In this document: piece by piece, positions 33,300 to 41,832 of the stretch | How positions within the stretch are numbered: position 1 is the first letter of the stretch | Layout: the number at the start of each line of letters is the position of its first letter | Assembly (NCBI RefSeq): GCF_900106845.1 | Contig: NZ_LT629850.1 | Coordinates: 546,736 to 600,977 of the forward strand | DNA: 54,242 bases | Source of the DNA: Romboutsia timonensis | GTDB taxonomy: Bacteria > Bacillota > Clostridia > Peptostreptococcales > Peptostreptococcaceae | Reading direction: 5' to 3' | The notes under the pieces: model-generated | What the model saw: only the letters and a program-made list of their open reading frames with translations | Database searches by the model: none | What the model was told of the DNA's origin: nothing | Made by a program: the position numbers and the translations under genes

Positions 33300-33886
33300 T
33301 AAATAAAGTTTGATATACTATAAGATTTAACTGTATTTTTTAATATAGAGTCTAGTATATAATTTACAACACTGTTGCAAGCATATACAGAAAATAATAA
33401 GTCATTTTTATAATCTAAAATCTGTTGATATTCAGTGTATAAAGAATTGAAAAACTCTCCAAATGAATCGTATTTTATATCATCACCTATAAATTTATTT
33501 AAGTTAGTTTCCTTAGCTATAGTATTTAATTCAGTTTCATAAGATAGATGCTTTTTCATACTATGTTTAAATTCCCATCTATAGCTATGAGGTACACATA
33601 AAAAATCACATAAAAAGTGGCATATAACACCTAGTTCTTGGCTTAATACTCCAACTGAAAAGTATTTAGACAAGCTATTTAAGTTAAGGTTACATAAATA
33701 GTTTACTTTAGATTCAATCATATCATAAGATTCTTTTAAATAGTGTTTCTTAAAAAAATATTTAGAAGATAAATCTGGTTTTATATTTCCATAAATGAAA
33801 TGATTTTCATTAAGAAAAAAATGTTTATTTTCATCTATATTATTAGCTATTGACTTTGCTATTAAAGTATGTGTATTTACAAACAT
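33299..33886 (-). CDS. Zinc-dependent phospholipase C-like protein (short, 195 aa)
   Basis: Putative metal-binding positions of the zinc phospholipase C/S1-P1-like fold are visible: VNTHTLIAKSI at the N-terminus, YGNIKPDLSS, and the LGVICHFLCDFLCVPHS helix with spaced His/Asp. Family members of this short type are common in clostridia and annotated only by domain. There is no signal peptide, so a secreted toxin role is not supported. It is a paralogue of the longer protein at 43279-44268. A weak site precedes the ATG. Confidence 0.78.
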   Translation of the reverse strand: MFVNTHTLIAKSIANNIDENKHFFLNENHFIYGNIKPDLSSKYFFKKHYLKESYDMIESKVNYLCNLNLNSLSKYFSVGVLSQELGVICHFLCDFLCVPHSYRWEFKHSMKKHLSYETELNTIAKETNLNKFIGDDIKYDSFGEFFNSLYTEYQQILDYKNDLLFSVYACNSVVNYILDSILKNTVKSYSISNFI

Positions 33887-34069
33887 TTCTACACCTCGAT
33901 TTAACTAGAAATTATAATTAATTTAATGGTATCAACAATCTTATATATTTACAATATGTAAAATTTAGTAAGATTAAACATTGAATTATGTTAATATTTT
34001 ATTATGTAAATTTTAAATTAGACACAAAAATATTGACAAAAATAAAATGAGGTGATAGTTTTATTTATA

Positions 34070-34084
34070 TGAAAATGATTATCA
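34070..34084. promoter_or_regulatory. Fur-family operator upstream of the metal ABC transporter
   Basis: TGAAAATGATTATCA matches the 7-1-7 Fur box TGATAATNATTATCA at all but one position. It lies about 210 bp before the substrate-binding protein gene and just downstream of a TTGACA (34034-34039), so it could cover a transcription start. The rest of the 33887-34295 spacer is AT-rich, with a direct repeat GGGTATCT (34233 and 34271) and no gene that I can support. Confidence 0.6.
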
Positions 34085-34295
34085 ATGGTTAAAATATAAT
34101 AAATAAATTATAATTAATGTAAATTTTAATAATGTTAAAATTAATTAAAGTATAGATAACTAATATTTTAGTCAACAATATTATTAATAAATTAATTATA
34201 ATAAACAATGTATATTACAAAATAAATAGTAAGGGTATCTGGACAAAATGCGAGTAATATAATTTATAATGGGTATCTATTAAGGAGGATTATGT

Positions 34296-35252
34296 ATGAA
34301 AATTAAATTTAAAAAAATATTAATTATTTTAACTTTAGTGATTTTATCTATCACAGGGTGTAGTTCAAATACTAATGATAATAATAAATCGGGAAATAGC
34401 AAAGATAAAGAAGATAGTATAAAAGTGGTTACATCATTTTACCCTATGTACTTGTTAGCTTCTAATGTTGTTAAAGATATAGATAATGTAGAGTTAATAA
34501 ATATGACAAACTCGGCTACAGGATGTTTACATGATTACTCATTAACTACAGATAATATAAAGTTATTGGAAGATTGTGATGTATTTATAATAAATGGTGC
34601 TGGTATGGAATCATTTTTAGATAAGGTATTAGAACAAAAACCAGATTTAAAGATAATTGATGCAAGTGAAGGAATAGAGTTAATCAAGTCAGATTATATG
34701 GATGAATCACATAATCACGACCACGGCCATGACCACGATGAAGAGTATAATCCTCATGTTTGGTTAAGTGTAGAAAATGCTATAAAGCAAGTTGAGAACA
34801 TAGAAAATAAGCTTATAGAGTATAACTCAATAAATAAAGATAAATACAGTCAAAATGCTAGAGAATATATAGAACAGTTATCAAATCTAGATAATAAAAT
34901 ACATAGTGAATTAGATAATATAAAAAATAAAAATATAGTTACATTCCATGAAGCTTTTCCTTATTTTGCTAAAGAATATGGACTTAATATAGTTGGGGTG
35001 GTACAAAGAGAGGCAGGGTCAGAGCCTAGCGCAAAAGAGTTACAAGAAACTATAGAAAAAATTAAAAAATTAGATGTTAAAGCTATATGTGTAGAGCCAC
35101 AGTACTCAACAAAAGCAGCAGAAACTATATCAAAAGAAACTAATGTTAAAGTATATACATTAGATCCGATAGTTACTGAAGAGTCTAAGAATTCTTCATA
35201 TATAGATATTATGAATAAAAATTTAGAAACTTTAAAAGAGGCGTTTAAATAA
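34296..35252 (+). CDS. znuA: Zinc ABC transporter substrate-binding lipoprotein (ZnuA/AdcA-like)
   Basis: 318 residues. The signal peptide ends in a lipobox (SITGCSS). The cluster A-I fold is evident: VVTSFYPMYLLASNV, the first metal His in GCLHDYSLT, a His-rich loop (HNHDHGHDHDEEYNPHVW) typical of zinc carriers, TFHEAFPYFAKEYGL and VCVEPQYSTK-like AICVEPQYS. It captures Zn (possibly Mn) outside the membrane for import. AAGGAGG precedes the ATG. It overlaps the next gene as TAATG. The upstream box is Fur-like, not an obvious Zur box, so the regulating metal is open. Confidence 0.92.
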   Translation: MKIKFKKILIILTLVILSITGCSSNTNDNNKSGNSKDKEDSIKVVTSFYPMYLLASNVVKDIDNVELINMTNSATGCLHDYSLTTDNIKLLEDCDVFIINGAGMESFLDKVLEQKPDLKIIDASEGIELIKSDYMDESHNHDHGHDHDEEYNPHVWLSVENAIKQVENIENKLIEYNSINKDKYSQNAREYIEQLSNLDNKIHSELDNIKNKNIVTFHEAFPYFAKEYGLNIVGVVQREAGSEPSAKELQETIEKIKKLDVKAICVEPQYSTKAAETISKETNVKVYTLDPIVTEESKNSSYIDIMNKNLETLKEAFK

Positions 35253-36052
35253 TGGAATTTAAAAATAATAAATCAGATTTTAATAAATGTAGTAGTGGTT
35301 TATGTTGTACTAAAATAGAAAACTTGTGTGTTACTAAGGGAAATCAAGAAATTTTAAAAAACGTAAATCTTCATATACACTGTGGTGAATTAACTGCATT
35401 AATAGGAGCCAATGGAGCAGGAAAAAGTACATTACTAAAAGCAATACTTGGAGAAAATGAGTATTCTGGAAGTTTGACATTTGTAGATGGAAATGACAAG
35501 ATGTCAAGAAGACCAATTATAGGATATGTACCTCAAAAACTTGACTTTGATTATAGTTCTCCAGTAAGCGTACTTGATGTTTTTGCATGTACGCAAAGTA
35601 ACAGGCCAGTTTACTTTTCTTATGACAAAAAAGTAAAAGATATTGCATTAAGAAGTCTAAGAAAAGTTCAGGGAGAAAATCTTATAAATAAAAGATTAGG
35701 AGTATTATCAGGAGGAGAACTACAAAGAGTTCTTTTAGCCCTTGCGCTTGAACCTATACCAGATATACTATTACTAGATGAGCCAGTATCAGGTATAGAT
35801 CAAAATGGACTTAAATTATTTTATAGTATAGTATCTAATTTAAGAGAAAACTATGATTTATCTATAATATTGGTTTCTCATGATTTAAATGTAGTATATG
35901 ATTATGCAGATAGAATTGCGTTTTTAAATAATAAAACTATTGAATGTGTAGGAAAGCCAGAAGAAGTATTTTCAAATAAAAGTGTTATAGATACTTTTGG
36001 ATTAGAGTTGAATAAAAAGATAGATAAAATAGGAAGAGGGGGAATGAGATAA
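35252..36052 (+). CDS. znuC: Zinc ABC transporter ATP-binding protein (ZnuC-like)
   Basis: 266 residues with Walker A GANGAGKST, Q-loop VPQKLDF, signature LSGGELQRVLLA, Walker B ILLLDEPVSG and the H-loop in LVSHDLNVVYDYA. It powers metal import with the adjacent permease. The ATG overlaps the preceding stop by one base, giving tight translational coupling. The N-terminal 20 residues (CSSGLCCTK) carry three cysteines ahead of the cassette, which is slightly unusual. Confidence 0.95.
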   Translation: MEFKNNKSDFNKCSSGLCCTKIENLCVTKGNQEILKNVNLHIHCGELTALIGANGAGKSTLLKAILGENEYSGSLTFVDGNDKMSRRPIIGYVPQKLDFDYSSPVSVLDVFACTQSNRPVYFSYDKKVKDIALRSLRKVQGENLINKRLGVLSGGELQRVLLALALEPIPDILLLDEPVSGIDQNGLKLFYSIVSNLRENYDLSIILVSHDLNVVYDYADRIAFLNNKTIECVGKPEEVFSNKSVIDTFGLELNKKIDKIGRGGMR

Positions 36053-36897
36053 TGTCACTTTGGTATAATATAATTGATTTCTTATTTCCTTTTGAATGGG
36101 CACAGTATGATTTTATGAAAAATGCATTACTAGGGATTTTACTTGTAACTCCTATGTTTGGAATTCTTGGAACTATGGTAGTTAATAATAAAATGTCATT
36201 TTTCTCAGATGCATTAGGTCATTCTGCTTTAACTGGAATAGCAGTTGGAGTAATGTTTGGAATTAATAATACACTAGTATCAATGTTAGCATTTTCAATA
36301 TTACTAACTATAGCTATTATAAATGTAAAAAATGCTAAAACTGCATCAGTAGATACAATAATAGGTGTATTTTCATCCTCAGCAGTAGCACTTGGTATAG
36401 TTATATTATCATACAATGGTGGATTTAATAAATATTCAGCATATCTAATAGGTGACTTATTAAGTATAAGTAATAATGATATTTTTATGCTTATAATATC
36501 ATTTATAGCTGTTTTATTAATTTGGTTTACTTGTTTTAATAAATTTTTATTGGTTAGTATAAATCATACATTTGCAAGAAGTAGAGGAGTAAATGTTAAA
36601 TTTTACGAATATATATTTACAATATTAGTAGCAATTATAGTAACTATTTCTATCCAATGGGTTGGAATATTAGTTATAAGCTCGATGATGATTTTACCAG
36701 CTGCATCTGCAAGAAATATATCAAATAATATAAGACAATACCATATTTATTCTATATCAATAGCAGTTATATCAGGGATTTTAGGATTATTTTTATCGTA
36801 TCATTTTGGATGTGCAACAGGGGCTACTATTGTTCTTATATCATCTGTATTTTTTGCTTTAACTTATTTTATAAGCTTAAGAAAAGTAACAGCATAG
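36052..36897 (+). CDS. znuB: Zinc ABC transporter permease (ZnuB-like)
   Basis: 281 residues with about eight membrane segments of the ABC-3 family, containing FFSDALGHSALTGIAVG, DTIIGVFSSSAVALGI and VGILVISSMMILPAASARN. It forms the membrane channel for the Zn/Mn importer encoded with the two upstream genes. The ATG overlaps the preceding TAA. Confidence 0.95.
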   Translation: MSLWYNIIDFLFPFEWAQYDFMKNALLGILLVTPMFGILGTMVVNNKMSFFSDALGHSALTGIAVGVMFGINNTLVSMLAFSILLTIAIINVKNAKTASVDTIIGVFSSSAVALGIVILSYNGGFNKYSAYLIGDLLSISNNDIFMLIISFIAVLLIWFTCFNKFLLVSINHTFARSRGVNVKFYEYIFTILVAIIVTISIQWVGILVISSMMILPAASARNISNNIRQYHIYSISIAVISGILGLFLSYHFGCATGATIVLISSVFFALTYFISLRKVTA

Positions 36898-36916
36898 CAA
36901 TAGTTTTAAGTAAGTG

Positions 36917-37043
36917 ATGTATCCATAACATGAGTAAGGATACATAGTTGGCAAAATGAAAAAATGACATTTTGAGCAACGGATGTGACCGAAGCGGTAG
37001 CGAGTGTAATATCGTTGGCGACATGAGCGTAGCGAATTTTTTA
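36917..37043. repeat. GC-richer structured intergenic element of unknown nature
   Basis: This spacer between the transporter operon and rubrerythrin stands out in base composition. It holds consecutive hairpins: TGTATCC/GGATACA (about 36918-36944), GTTGGCAAAATG/CATTTTGAGCAAC (36947-36980) and ACCG-AAG-CGGT (about 36988-36998), then a direct repeat GTAGCGA and a closing GAGCGTAGCGAATTTTTT. Its end resembles GAGCAAAGCGAATTTTT at 26297 and GAGTAAATCGAATTTTT at 788. It could be a small RNA, a degenerate repeat element or a complex terminator. No ORF fits. Confidence 0.5.
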
Positions 37044-37187
37044 TTATTAATTTCCTAAACTATGATATTTATAAAAAAATTAAAATTATTGTTTAAGGTA
37101 ATAAAGAGCGGGTATATATATACTATCTTAAATTTGATAAAAATGTTTTAAAATAAATTATAGATATAATATAGGAGGAGTAATAAT

Positions 37188-37739
37188 ATGAAAAAATTTG
37201 TTTGTACAGTATGTGGATATATACATGAAGGAGAAACTGCACCAGAAGTATGTCCAGTATGTAAAGTTGGAGCTGAAAAGTTTGAAGAAATGAAAGGGGA
37301 AATGGTTTGGGCAGATGAGCACAGAATAGGTGCAGCTCAAGGTGTAGATGAAGAAATATTAGAAGGATTAAGAGCTAACTTTGTTGGTGAATGTACAGAA
37401 GTAGGAATGTACTTAGCTATGAGTCGTCAAGCTGATAGAGAAGGATACCCAGAAGTTGCAGAAGCTTACAAGAGAATAGCATTTGAAGAAGCAGAACATG
37501 CTTCTAAATTTGCTGAATTATTAGGTGAAGTTGTAGTTGCTGATACTAAAGCTAACTTAAAAGCTAGAGTTGAAGCTGAATACGGAGCAACTGAAGGAAA
37601 ATTAAAAATAGCTAAGAAAGCTAAAGAATTAGGATTAGACGCTATACACGATACAGTTCATGAAATGTGTAAAGATGAAGCTAGACATGGTAAAGCATTC
37701 TTAGGATTATTAGAAAGACACTTTGGAAAGCAAGCTTAA
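37188..37739 (+). CDS. Reverse rubrerythrin (NADH peroxidase-type)
   Basis: 183 residues with the reversed domain order. Residues 1-35 are rubredoxin, with CTVCGY and CPVCKVG holding one iron; residues 45-183 are the four-helix di-iron domain, with [20 protein letters not shown] and [11 protein letters not shown] carrying the Glu and His ligands. The family reduces hydrogen peroxide (and helps with oxygen) in anaerobes. Codon use is biased to preferred codons, suggesting high expression. TAGGAGGAG precedes the ATG, and a strong terminator follows. Confidence 0.95.
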   Translation: MKKFVCTVCGYIHEGETAPEVCPVCKVGAEKFEEMKGEMVWADEHRIGAAQGVDEEILEGLRANFVGECTEVGMYLAMSRQADREGYPEVAEAYKRIAFEEAEHASKFAELLGEVVVADTKANLKARVEAEYGATEGKLKIAKKAKELGLDAIHDTVHEMCKDEARHGKAFLGLLERHFGKQA

Positions 37740-37772
37740 TTTTAAATTAAATATATATTTTTAATTAATATA

Positions 37773-37815
37773 AAAGCTGAACTCAAATAAATGATGTTTG
37801 AGTTCAGCTTTATTT
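37773..37815 (+). terminator. Terminator of the rubrerythrin gene
   Basis: AAAGCTGAACTCAAA (37773-37787) pairs perfectly with TTTGAGTTCAGCTTT (37797-37811), with T-rich sequence after it. Confidence 0.88.
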
Positions 37816-37834
37816 ATATATAAGAGATAATAAT

Positions 37835-37874
37835 AAAAGAGTACTTACTAATTAAAGGATATAAGTACTCTTTT
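37835..37874 (-). terminator. Terminator of the radical SAM gene
   Basis: AAAAGAGTACTTA (37835-37847) pairs with TAAGTACTCTTTT (37862-37874). Lying just after the minus-strand stop codon, it also gives the rubrerythrin locus a second block. Confidence 0.8.
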
Positions 37875-37883
37875 ATAAAAATA

Positions 37884-38822
37884 TTACTTATTATATTTTA
37901 CACCTTGATAAGAATTACGTTTTTTTAGTTCATCGTCAATTGCATTTAAAACTTCCCATTTTTTTAAACTCCATAAAGGACCGACAAGTTCATCTCTTTT
38001 ACCATCTCCAGTAAGTCTATGAACAATCATAGTTTCAGGTAGAATCTCAAGTTGATCACAAACTAAATTTATATACTCTTCTTGACTCATTAATGTCAAC
38101 ATGCCCTTTTGAAGCATTTTTTCCATAGGAGTATCTTTTATAACATGAAGTAGATGTATCTTTATACCATCAACTCCCATATTAGCAACTGCTTTAGCTG
38201 TTTCCATCATCATATTATAGTCTTCTCCAGGAAGTCCATTGATTATATGAACTATAACTTTTATATTTTTAGCTTTTAGTTTTTCTAGTCCTTTTAAAAA
38301 TTCATCATAATCATGACCTCTATTTATTAATTTAGATGTAGAGTCATGTATAGTTTGAAGCCCTAGTTCAACCCATAAATTTGTTCTTTTATTAAGTTCA
38401 CCTAAATATTCAACTACATCATCTTCTAAACAGTCAGGTCTTGTAGATATAGAAAGCCCTATAACATCATCTAGAGCAAGTATAGTTTCATATTTTTCTT
38501 TTAAAATGTCAACAGGAGCATAAGTATTAGTGAAAGCTTGAAAATACCCTATATATTTGGCATTAGGCCATTTTTTATGCATCATTTGTGTTATATCATC
38601 AAATTGTTTTATAAGATTATCCTTAGGATTTCCAGCAAAGTCTCCAGAACCTTCTTTACTGCAATAAGTACATCCTCCGAATGCAACTTTTCCATCTATA
38701 TTAGGGCAAGTAAAACCTGCATTTATAGATACTTTGAATACTTTTTCACCGAATGTATTTCTAAGATAATAATTCCAAGTATGATATCTTTTATTATCAA
38801 AAGCATATTTAAATTTAGTCAA
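37884..38822 (-). CDS. Radical SAM protein, TIGR01212/YtqA-like
   Basis: About 312 residues. The 4Fe-4S region is the family's variant spacing, GFTCPNIDGKVAFGGCTYCSKEG, in which CPN starts the cluster and CTYC completes it. Further landmarks are IGYFQAFTNTYAP, STRPDCLED, WVELGLQT and HIINGLPGEDY. It should cleave S-adenosylmethionine to a 5'-deoxyadenosyl radical. The family is mostly uncharacterised, and related proteins modify tRNA. AAAGGTG abuts the ATG at 38828, so TTG 38822 with six-base spacing may be the true start; this choice is uncertain. Confidence 0.9.
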   Translation of the reverse strand: MTKFKYAFDNKRYHTWNYYLRNTFGEKVFKVSINAGFTCPNIDGKVAFGGCTYCSKEGSGDFAGNPKDNLIKQFDDITQMMHKKWPNAKYIGYFQAFTNTYAPVDILKEKYETILALDDVIGLSISTRPDCLEDDVVEYLGELNKRTNLWVELGLQTIHDSTSKLINRGHDYDEFLKGLEKLKAKNIKVIVHIINGLPGEDYNMMMETAKAVANMGVDGIKIHLLHVIKDTPMEKMLQKGMLTLMSQEEYINLVCDQLEILPETMIVHRLTGDGKRDELVGPLWSLKKWEVLNAIDDELKKRNSYQGVKYNK

Positions 38823-39010
38823 ATTCATCACCTTTTTCTAATGTATTTTACGATTAATTATATTAAATTATATTACCATAATTAAAATATATATACAAAC
38901 TATATATACCCACTAATAAGGTTTCAACACTGTAACATTATTTATGAATACAGAAGATATTTATTTAATAATCTTTATAAGTATAAATTATTAAATGGGG
39001 GAGGGTATAT

Positions 39011-40546
39011 ATGGATAAGGAAATCAAAGATTATAAAGATGATTCTAATGAAGAAAAAAATACTGAAACTAACGAAAAAAATGATTTAATAGATAAAGAG
39101 ATAGAAAAAGAAAGTGAAACATCAAATGAAGATAACAATAATGAAATAGATAAAGAAAATCAGATATTAAATACAGGTATTGATAAGCCTATAGAATGTA
39201 ATAAATCAAAAATAGAAAATATAGAGGTTGAATTTGAAAGTGATGAAGATTTAATAGAGAAAGAAGACATCGATATAAATGAAGATATAATAGATAAAAA
39301 TAAAATAAAAAACAAATTTAAATTAACAAAGAAAACAAGAAATATTATATTAATTGGAAGTATAATAGTACTATTGTTAGCAATATATATTGGAAAAACT
39401 GTATCTAAATATGAAAATAAAATCTTTCCAGGCACGTTAGTTTATGAACAGGATATATCTAATTTAGAAAAAGAAGAACTTTTAAGTAAACTTAATAAGA
39501 TTGAAAAAAATATAGAAGATAAGAAAATTCAAATAAATATAAATAATAAAAGGTATGATATACAAATTAAGAATTTAGTATCAAAATATAATAATGAGAA
39601 ATTATATAAAAATATAATAAAGAATCAGAATGAAAAAAATATACTTTCAAAATTCATATCTATAGCAAGTAAAAAAATTACAAATTATAATTTATACGTA
39701 GAAATAGATGAAAAATATTTTAATGACCTTAAAGGTGAAATATCACAAGATATTAATATAGAATGTATTGAACCAAAAGTAATAATAAATGATGATAAAA
39801 TATCTTATAAAGATGGGGAAGATGGGGCTAAACTTGATGAAGAAGCTTTATATAATGATATAAAAGAAAGTATGAACTCAAGAAATTTACTTAAAGAGAA
39901 TATAATAATAAATGCAAAACTTATAAAAGATAGCCCTAAAATATCAATGGATGATTTAAAACTAATAAATCATAAAGTATCTACATATACAACTACATAT
40001 GGAAGTGGTAATTCTAGAGGAAGTAATGTAGAGAATGCAGCTAATAAAATAGATGATTTACTTTTAATGCCAGGAGAAGAATTTTCTTATGAAAATGCTG
40101 TTGGACCAGTAATTGCATCTAATGGATACAAATATGCACCAGTTATAAGTAATGGCAAACTTGTTGATGGTATAGGTGGTGGTGTTTGTCAAGTTTCATC
40201 AACACTTTATAATACTCAACTTAATGCAGGTATACTACCTACAGAAAGAAGAAATCACTCAAAGGCTGTAGGCTATGTTCCAAGGGGATTAGATGCAACG
40301 TTAGCTAGTGGAAGTATAGATTACAAATTCAAAAATACATATGAATATCCACTTGTAATAAATACGAAAGCTGCAAATGGAAAACTAACTATAGAAATTT
40401 GGTCAAATGAAGATGCATTAAAGGGAATAGATTATAAACCAGTAAGTTATGTTAGTGGAAATGTTGCAAATACTTATCTTTATGGATATGATAAAGATGG
40501 AAATAAGGTTTATGAAAAGCATATAGATACAAGTATATATAGATAA
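39011..40546 (+). CDS. VanW-family protein with acidic N-terminal tail
   Basis: 511 residues. Residues 1-105 are a very acidic, Glu/Asp/Lys/Asn-rich cytoplasmic tail with no predicted structure; 110-130 are a membrane segment (NIILIGSIIVLLLAIYIG). Residues 135-330 are extracellular repeats of the putative peptidoglycan-binding type found with VanW. Residues 340-480 are the VanW domain: YGSGNSRGSNVENAA, LLMPGEEFSYENAVG, IGGGVCQVSSTLYN and NHSKAVGYVPRGLDAT. VanW function is unknown beyond its link to cell wall and vancomycin clusters. GGGGGAGGG precedes the ATG. Confidence 0.92.
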   Translation: MDKEIKDYKDDSNEEKNTETNEKNDLIDKEIEKESETSNEDNNNEIDKENQILNTGIDKPIECNKSKIENIEVEFESDEDLIEKEDIDINEDIIDKNKIKNKFKLTKKTRNIILIGSIIVLLLAIYIGKTVSKYENKIFPGTLVYEQDISNLEKEELLSKLNKIEKNIEDKKIQININNKRYDIQIKNLVSKYNNEKLYKNIIKNQNEKNILSKFISIASKKITNYNLYVEIDEKYFNDLKGEISQDINIECIEPKVIINDDKISYKDGEDGAKLDEEALYNDIKESMNSRNLLKENIIINAKLIKDSPKISMDDLKLINHKVSTYTTTYGSGNSRGSNVENAANKIDDLLLMPGEEFSYENAVGPVIASNGYKYAPVISNGKLVDGIGGGVCQVSSTLYNTQLNAGILPTERRNHSKAVGYVPRGLDATLASGSIDYKFKNTYEYPLVINTKAANGKLTIEIWSNEDALKGIDYKPVSYVSGNVANTYLYGYDKDGNKVYEKHIDTSIYR

Positions 40547-40685
40547 AACCATTGAACAGACTAAGATACTATGATAATTTTATATTAATAAAAAATACAG
40601 TTATATTTTTATAAACTTCAAATTTAGGAATTAATAAATAGCTTGTATCATAAAATTTATTAATTTATAAGTTTGGAGGGAGAGA

Positions 40686-41111
40686 ATGAAAAATATATTT
40701 GCGATAATATTTGCAACATTAGCTGGGGTTTCAACATCGTTAGAAGCTTTTATAAATGGAGAACTTGGAAAAAATACAACTGCATTAGTAGCAACATTTA
40801 TAAGCTTAGTTGTAGGAACTATATTTTTCTTTATAAATATATGTTTAACTGGAAATTTAAAAACATTAGCAAGCTTTAATGATATAAACCCTAAATTACT
40901 TTTAGGTGGAATTTTAGGAGGACTTGTAATTTATTTTACTGTAAAGTCTGTACCTAATTTAGGTGTATCAAAAACACTTACATTAATAGTAGTATCACAA
41001 ATGATAGTAGGATTTTTTATAGATTCACATATATACAAAGAAGCTATGCATTTATATAATTATATAGGAGCTATTTTATTATTTATAGGAACATTCTTTA
41101 TATTAAGTTAA
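40686..41111 (+). CDS. DMT-superfamily inner membrane protein (YdcZ/DUF606-like)
   Basis: 141 residues with five hydrophobic spans, the standard size for this half-length transporter family: an AGVSTSLEAFINGELGK opening, LGGILGGLVIYFTVKSVPNLGVSKTLTLIV in the middle (two spans), and IGAILLFIGTFFIL at the end. It probably works as a dimer; the substrate is unknown. GGAGGGAGAG precedes the ATG. The PP-loop gene follows after 38 bp in the same direction. Confidence 0.85.
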   Translation: MKNIFAIIFATLAGVSTSLEAFINGELGKNTTALVATFISLVVGTIFFFINICLTGNLKTLASFNDINPKLLLGGILGGLVIYFTVKSVPNLGVSKTLTLIVVSQMIVGFFIDSHIYKEAMHLYNYIGAILLFIGTFFILS

Positions 41112-41149
41112 TAAATAAAATATAATAACAGTATAGGGGGACAGAAAAA

Positions 41150-41800
41150 TTGACTAAAGAAAAATTTATAATGTCATTTAGTGGAGGTAAAGATAGTATA
41201 TTAGCATTATACAGAATGATACAAGAAGGTCATGAGCCAGTTGCTCTTTTAACTACAGTAAAAAAGAATCAAGAGAAATCTTGGACACATGGTCTAGATA
41301 ACGAAATTTTACATAGAATTAGTAAAAGTTTAGATATACCACTTTTGTTAGTTGAATGTGATGTCAACGAGTATGAAAGAAAATTTGAAGAAGCTTTGAT
41401 TAAAGCGAAAGATATGGGAGCTACGATGTGTGTTTTTGGAGATATAGATATAGAGTTACATAAAAAGTGGGATGTAGATAGATGTAATAATGCTAGGATA
41501 AAAGCAAAACTTCCTTTATGGCAGCAAAATAGAGAAGATTTAGTTTATGAATTTATAGATAGAGGATTTAAAACTATAATAAATAAAGTAAATCTAAAAT
41601 ATATGGGTGAAGAATTTTTAGGTAAAGAACTTAATAGAAAAATTATAGATGATATAAAGTCAACAGGTGCAGATGCTTGTGGAGAAAATGGAGAGTATCA
41701 TACTTTTGTCGTAGAAGGACCTTTATTTAAAAATAGAATTGATTTTAAAAGTGAAGGCATAGTTAAAGATACAAGCTATGCATATCTAAATATAAAATAA
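41150..41800 (+). CDS. PP-loop ATP pyrophosphatase, Dph6/MJ0570-related
   Basis: 216 residues from TTG 41150, nine bases after GGGGG. The N-terminal PP-loop FSGGKDSILALY binds ATP, and the C-terminal Dph6-type motif GADACGENGEYHTFV is present. In eukaryotes and archaea this family amidates diphthine on EF2; bacteria lack diphthamide, so the substrate here is unknown, perhaps a cofactor or nucleotide. It is probably co-transcribed with the YdcZ-like gene, which might carry the product or precursor (inference). Confidence 0.9.
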   Translation: MTKEKFIMSFSGGKDSILALYRMIQEGHEPVALLTTVKKNQEKSWTHGLDNEILHRISKSLDIPLLLVECDVNEYERKFEEALIKAKDMGATMCVFGDIDIELHKKWDVDRCNNARIKAKLPLWQQNREDLVYEFIDRGFKTIINKVNLKYMGEEFLGKELNRKIIDDIKSTGADACGENGEYHTFVVEGPLFKNRIDFKSEGIVKDTSYAYLNIK

Positions 41801-41832
41801 ACTGATGAGTGAAATACTCATCAGTTTATTTT
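41799..41832. terminator. Bidirectional terminator
   Basis: AAACTGATGAGT (41799-41810) and ACTCATCAGTTT (41816-41827) form a 12-bp perfect stem, with a T-rich tail, between convergent genes. Confidence 0.88.

Noticed and set aside
33299-33886. Secreted alpha-toxin-type phospholipase C
   Set aside because: No signal peptide, no C-terminal lipid-binding domain and only part of the metal site; the family likeness is to short clostridial domain-only proteins.
34021-34092. Very short ORF (ATG AAA ATG ...) behind GAGGTGA at the Fur-like box
   Set aside because: Only seven codons with long spacing to the ribosome binding site; more likely an operator sequence that happens to contain ATG.
36917-37043. 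tRNA or rRNA fragment
   Set aside because: No cloverleaf, no CCA end or T-loop GTTCRA, and no recognisable rRNA segment could be found.
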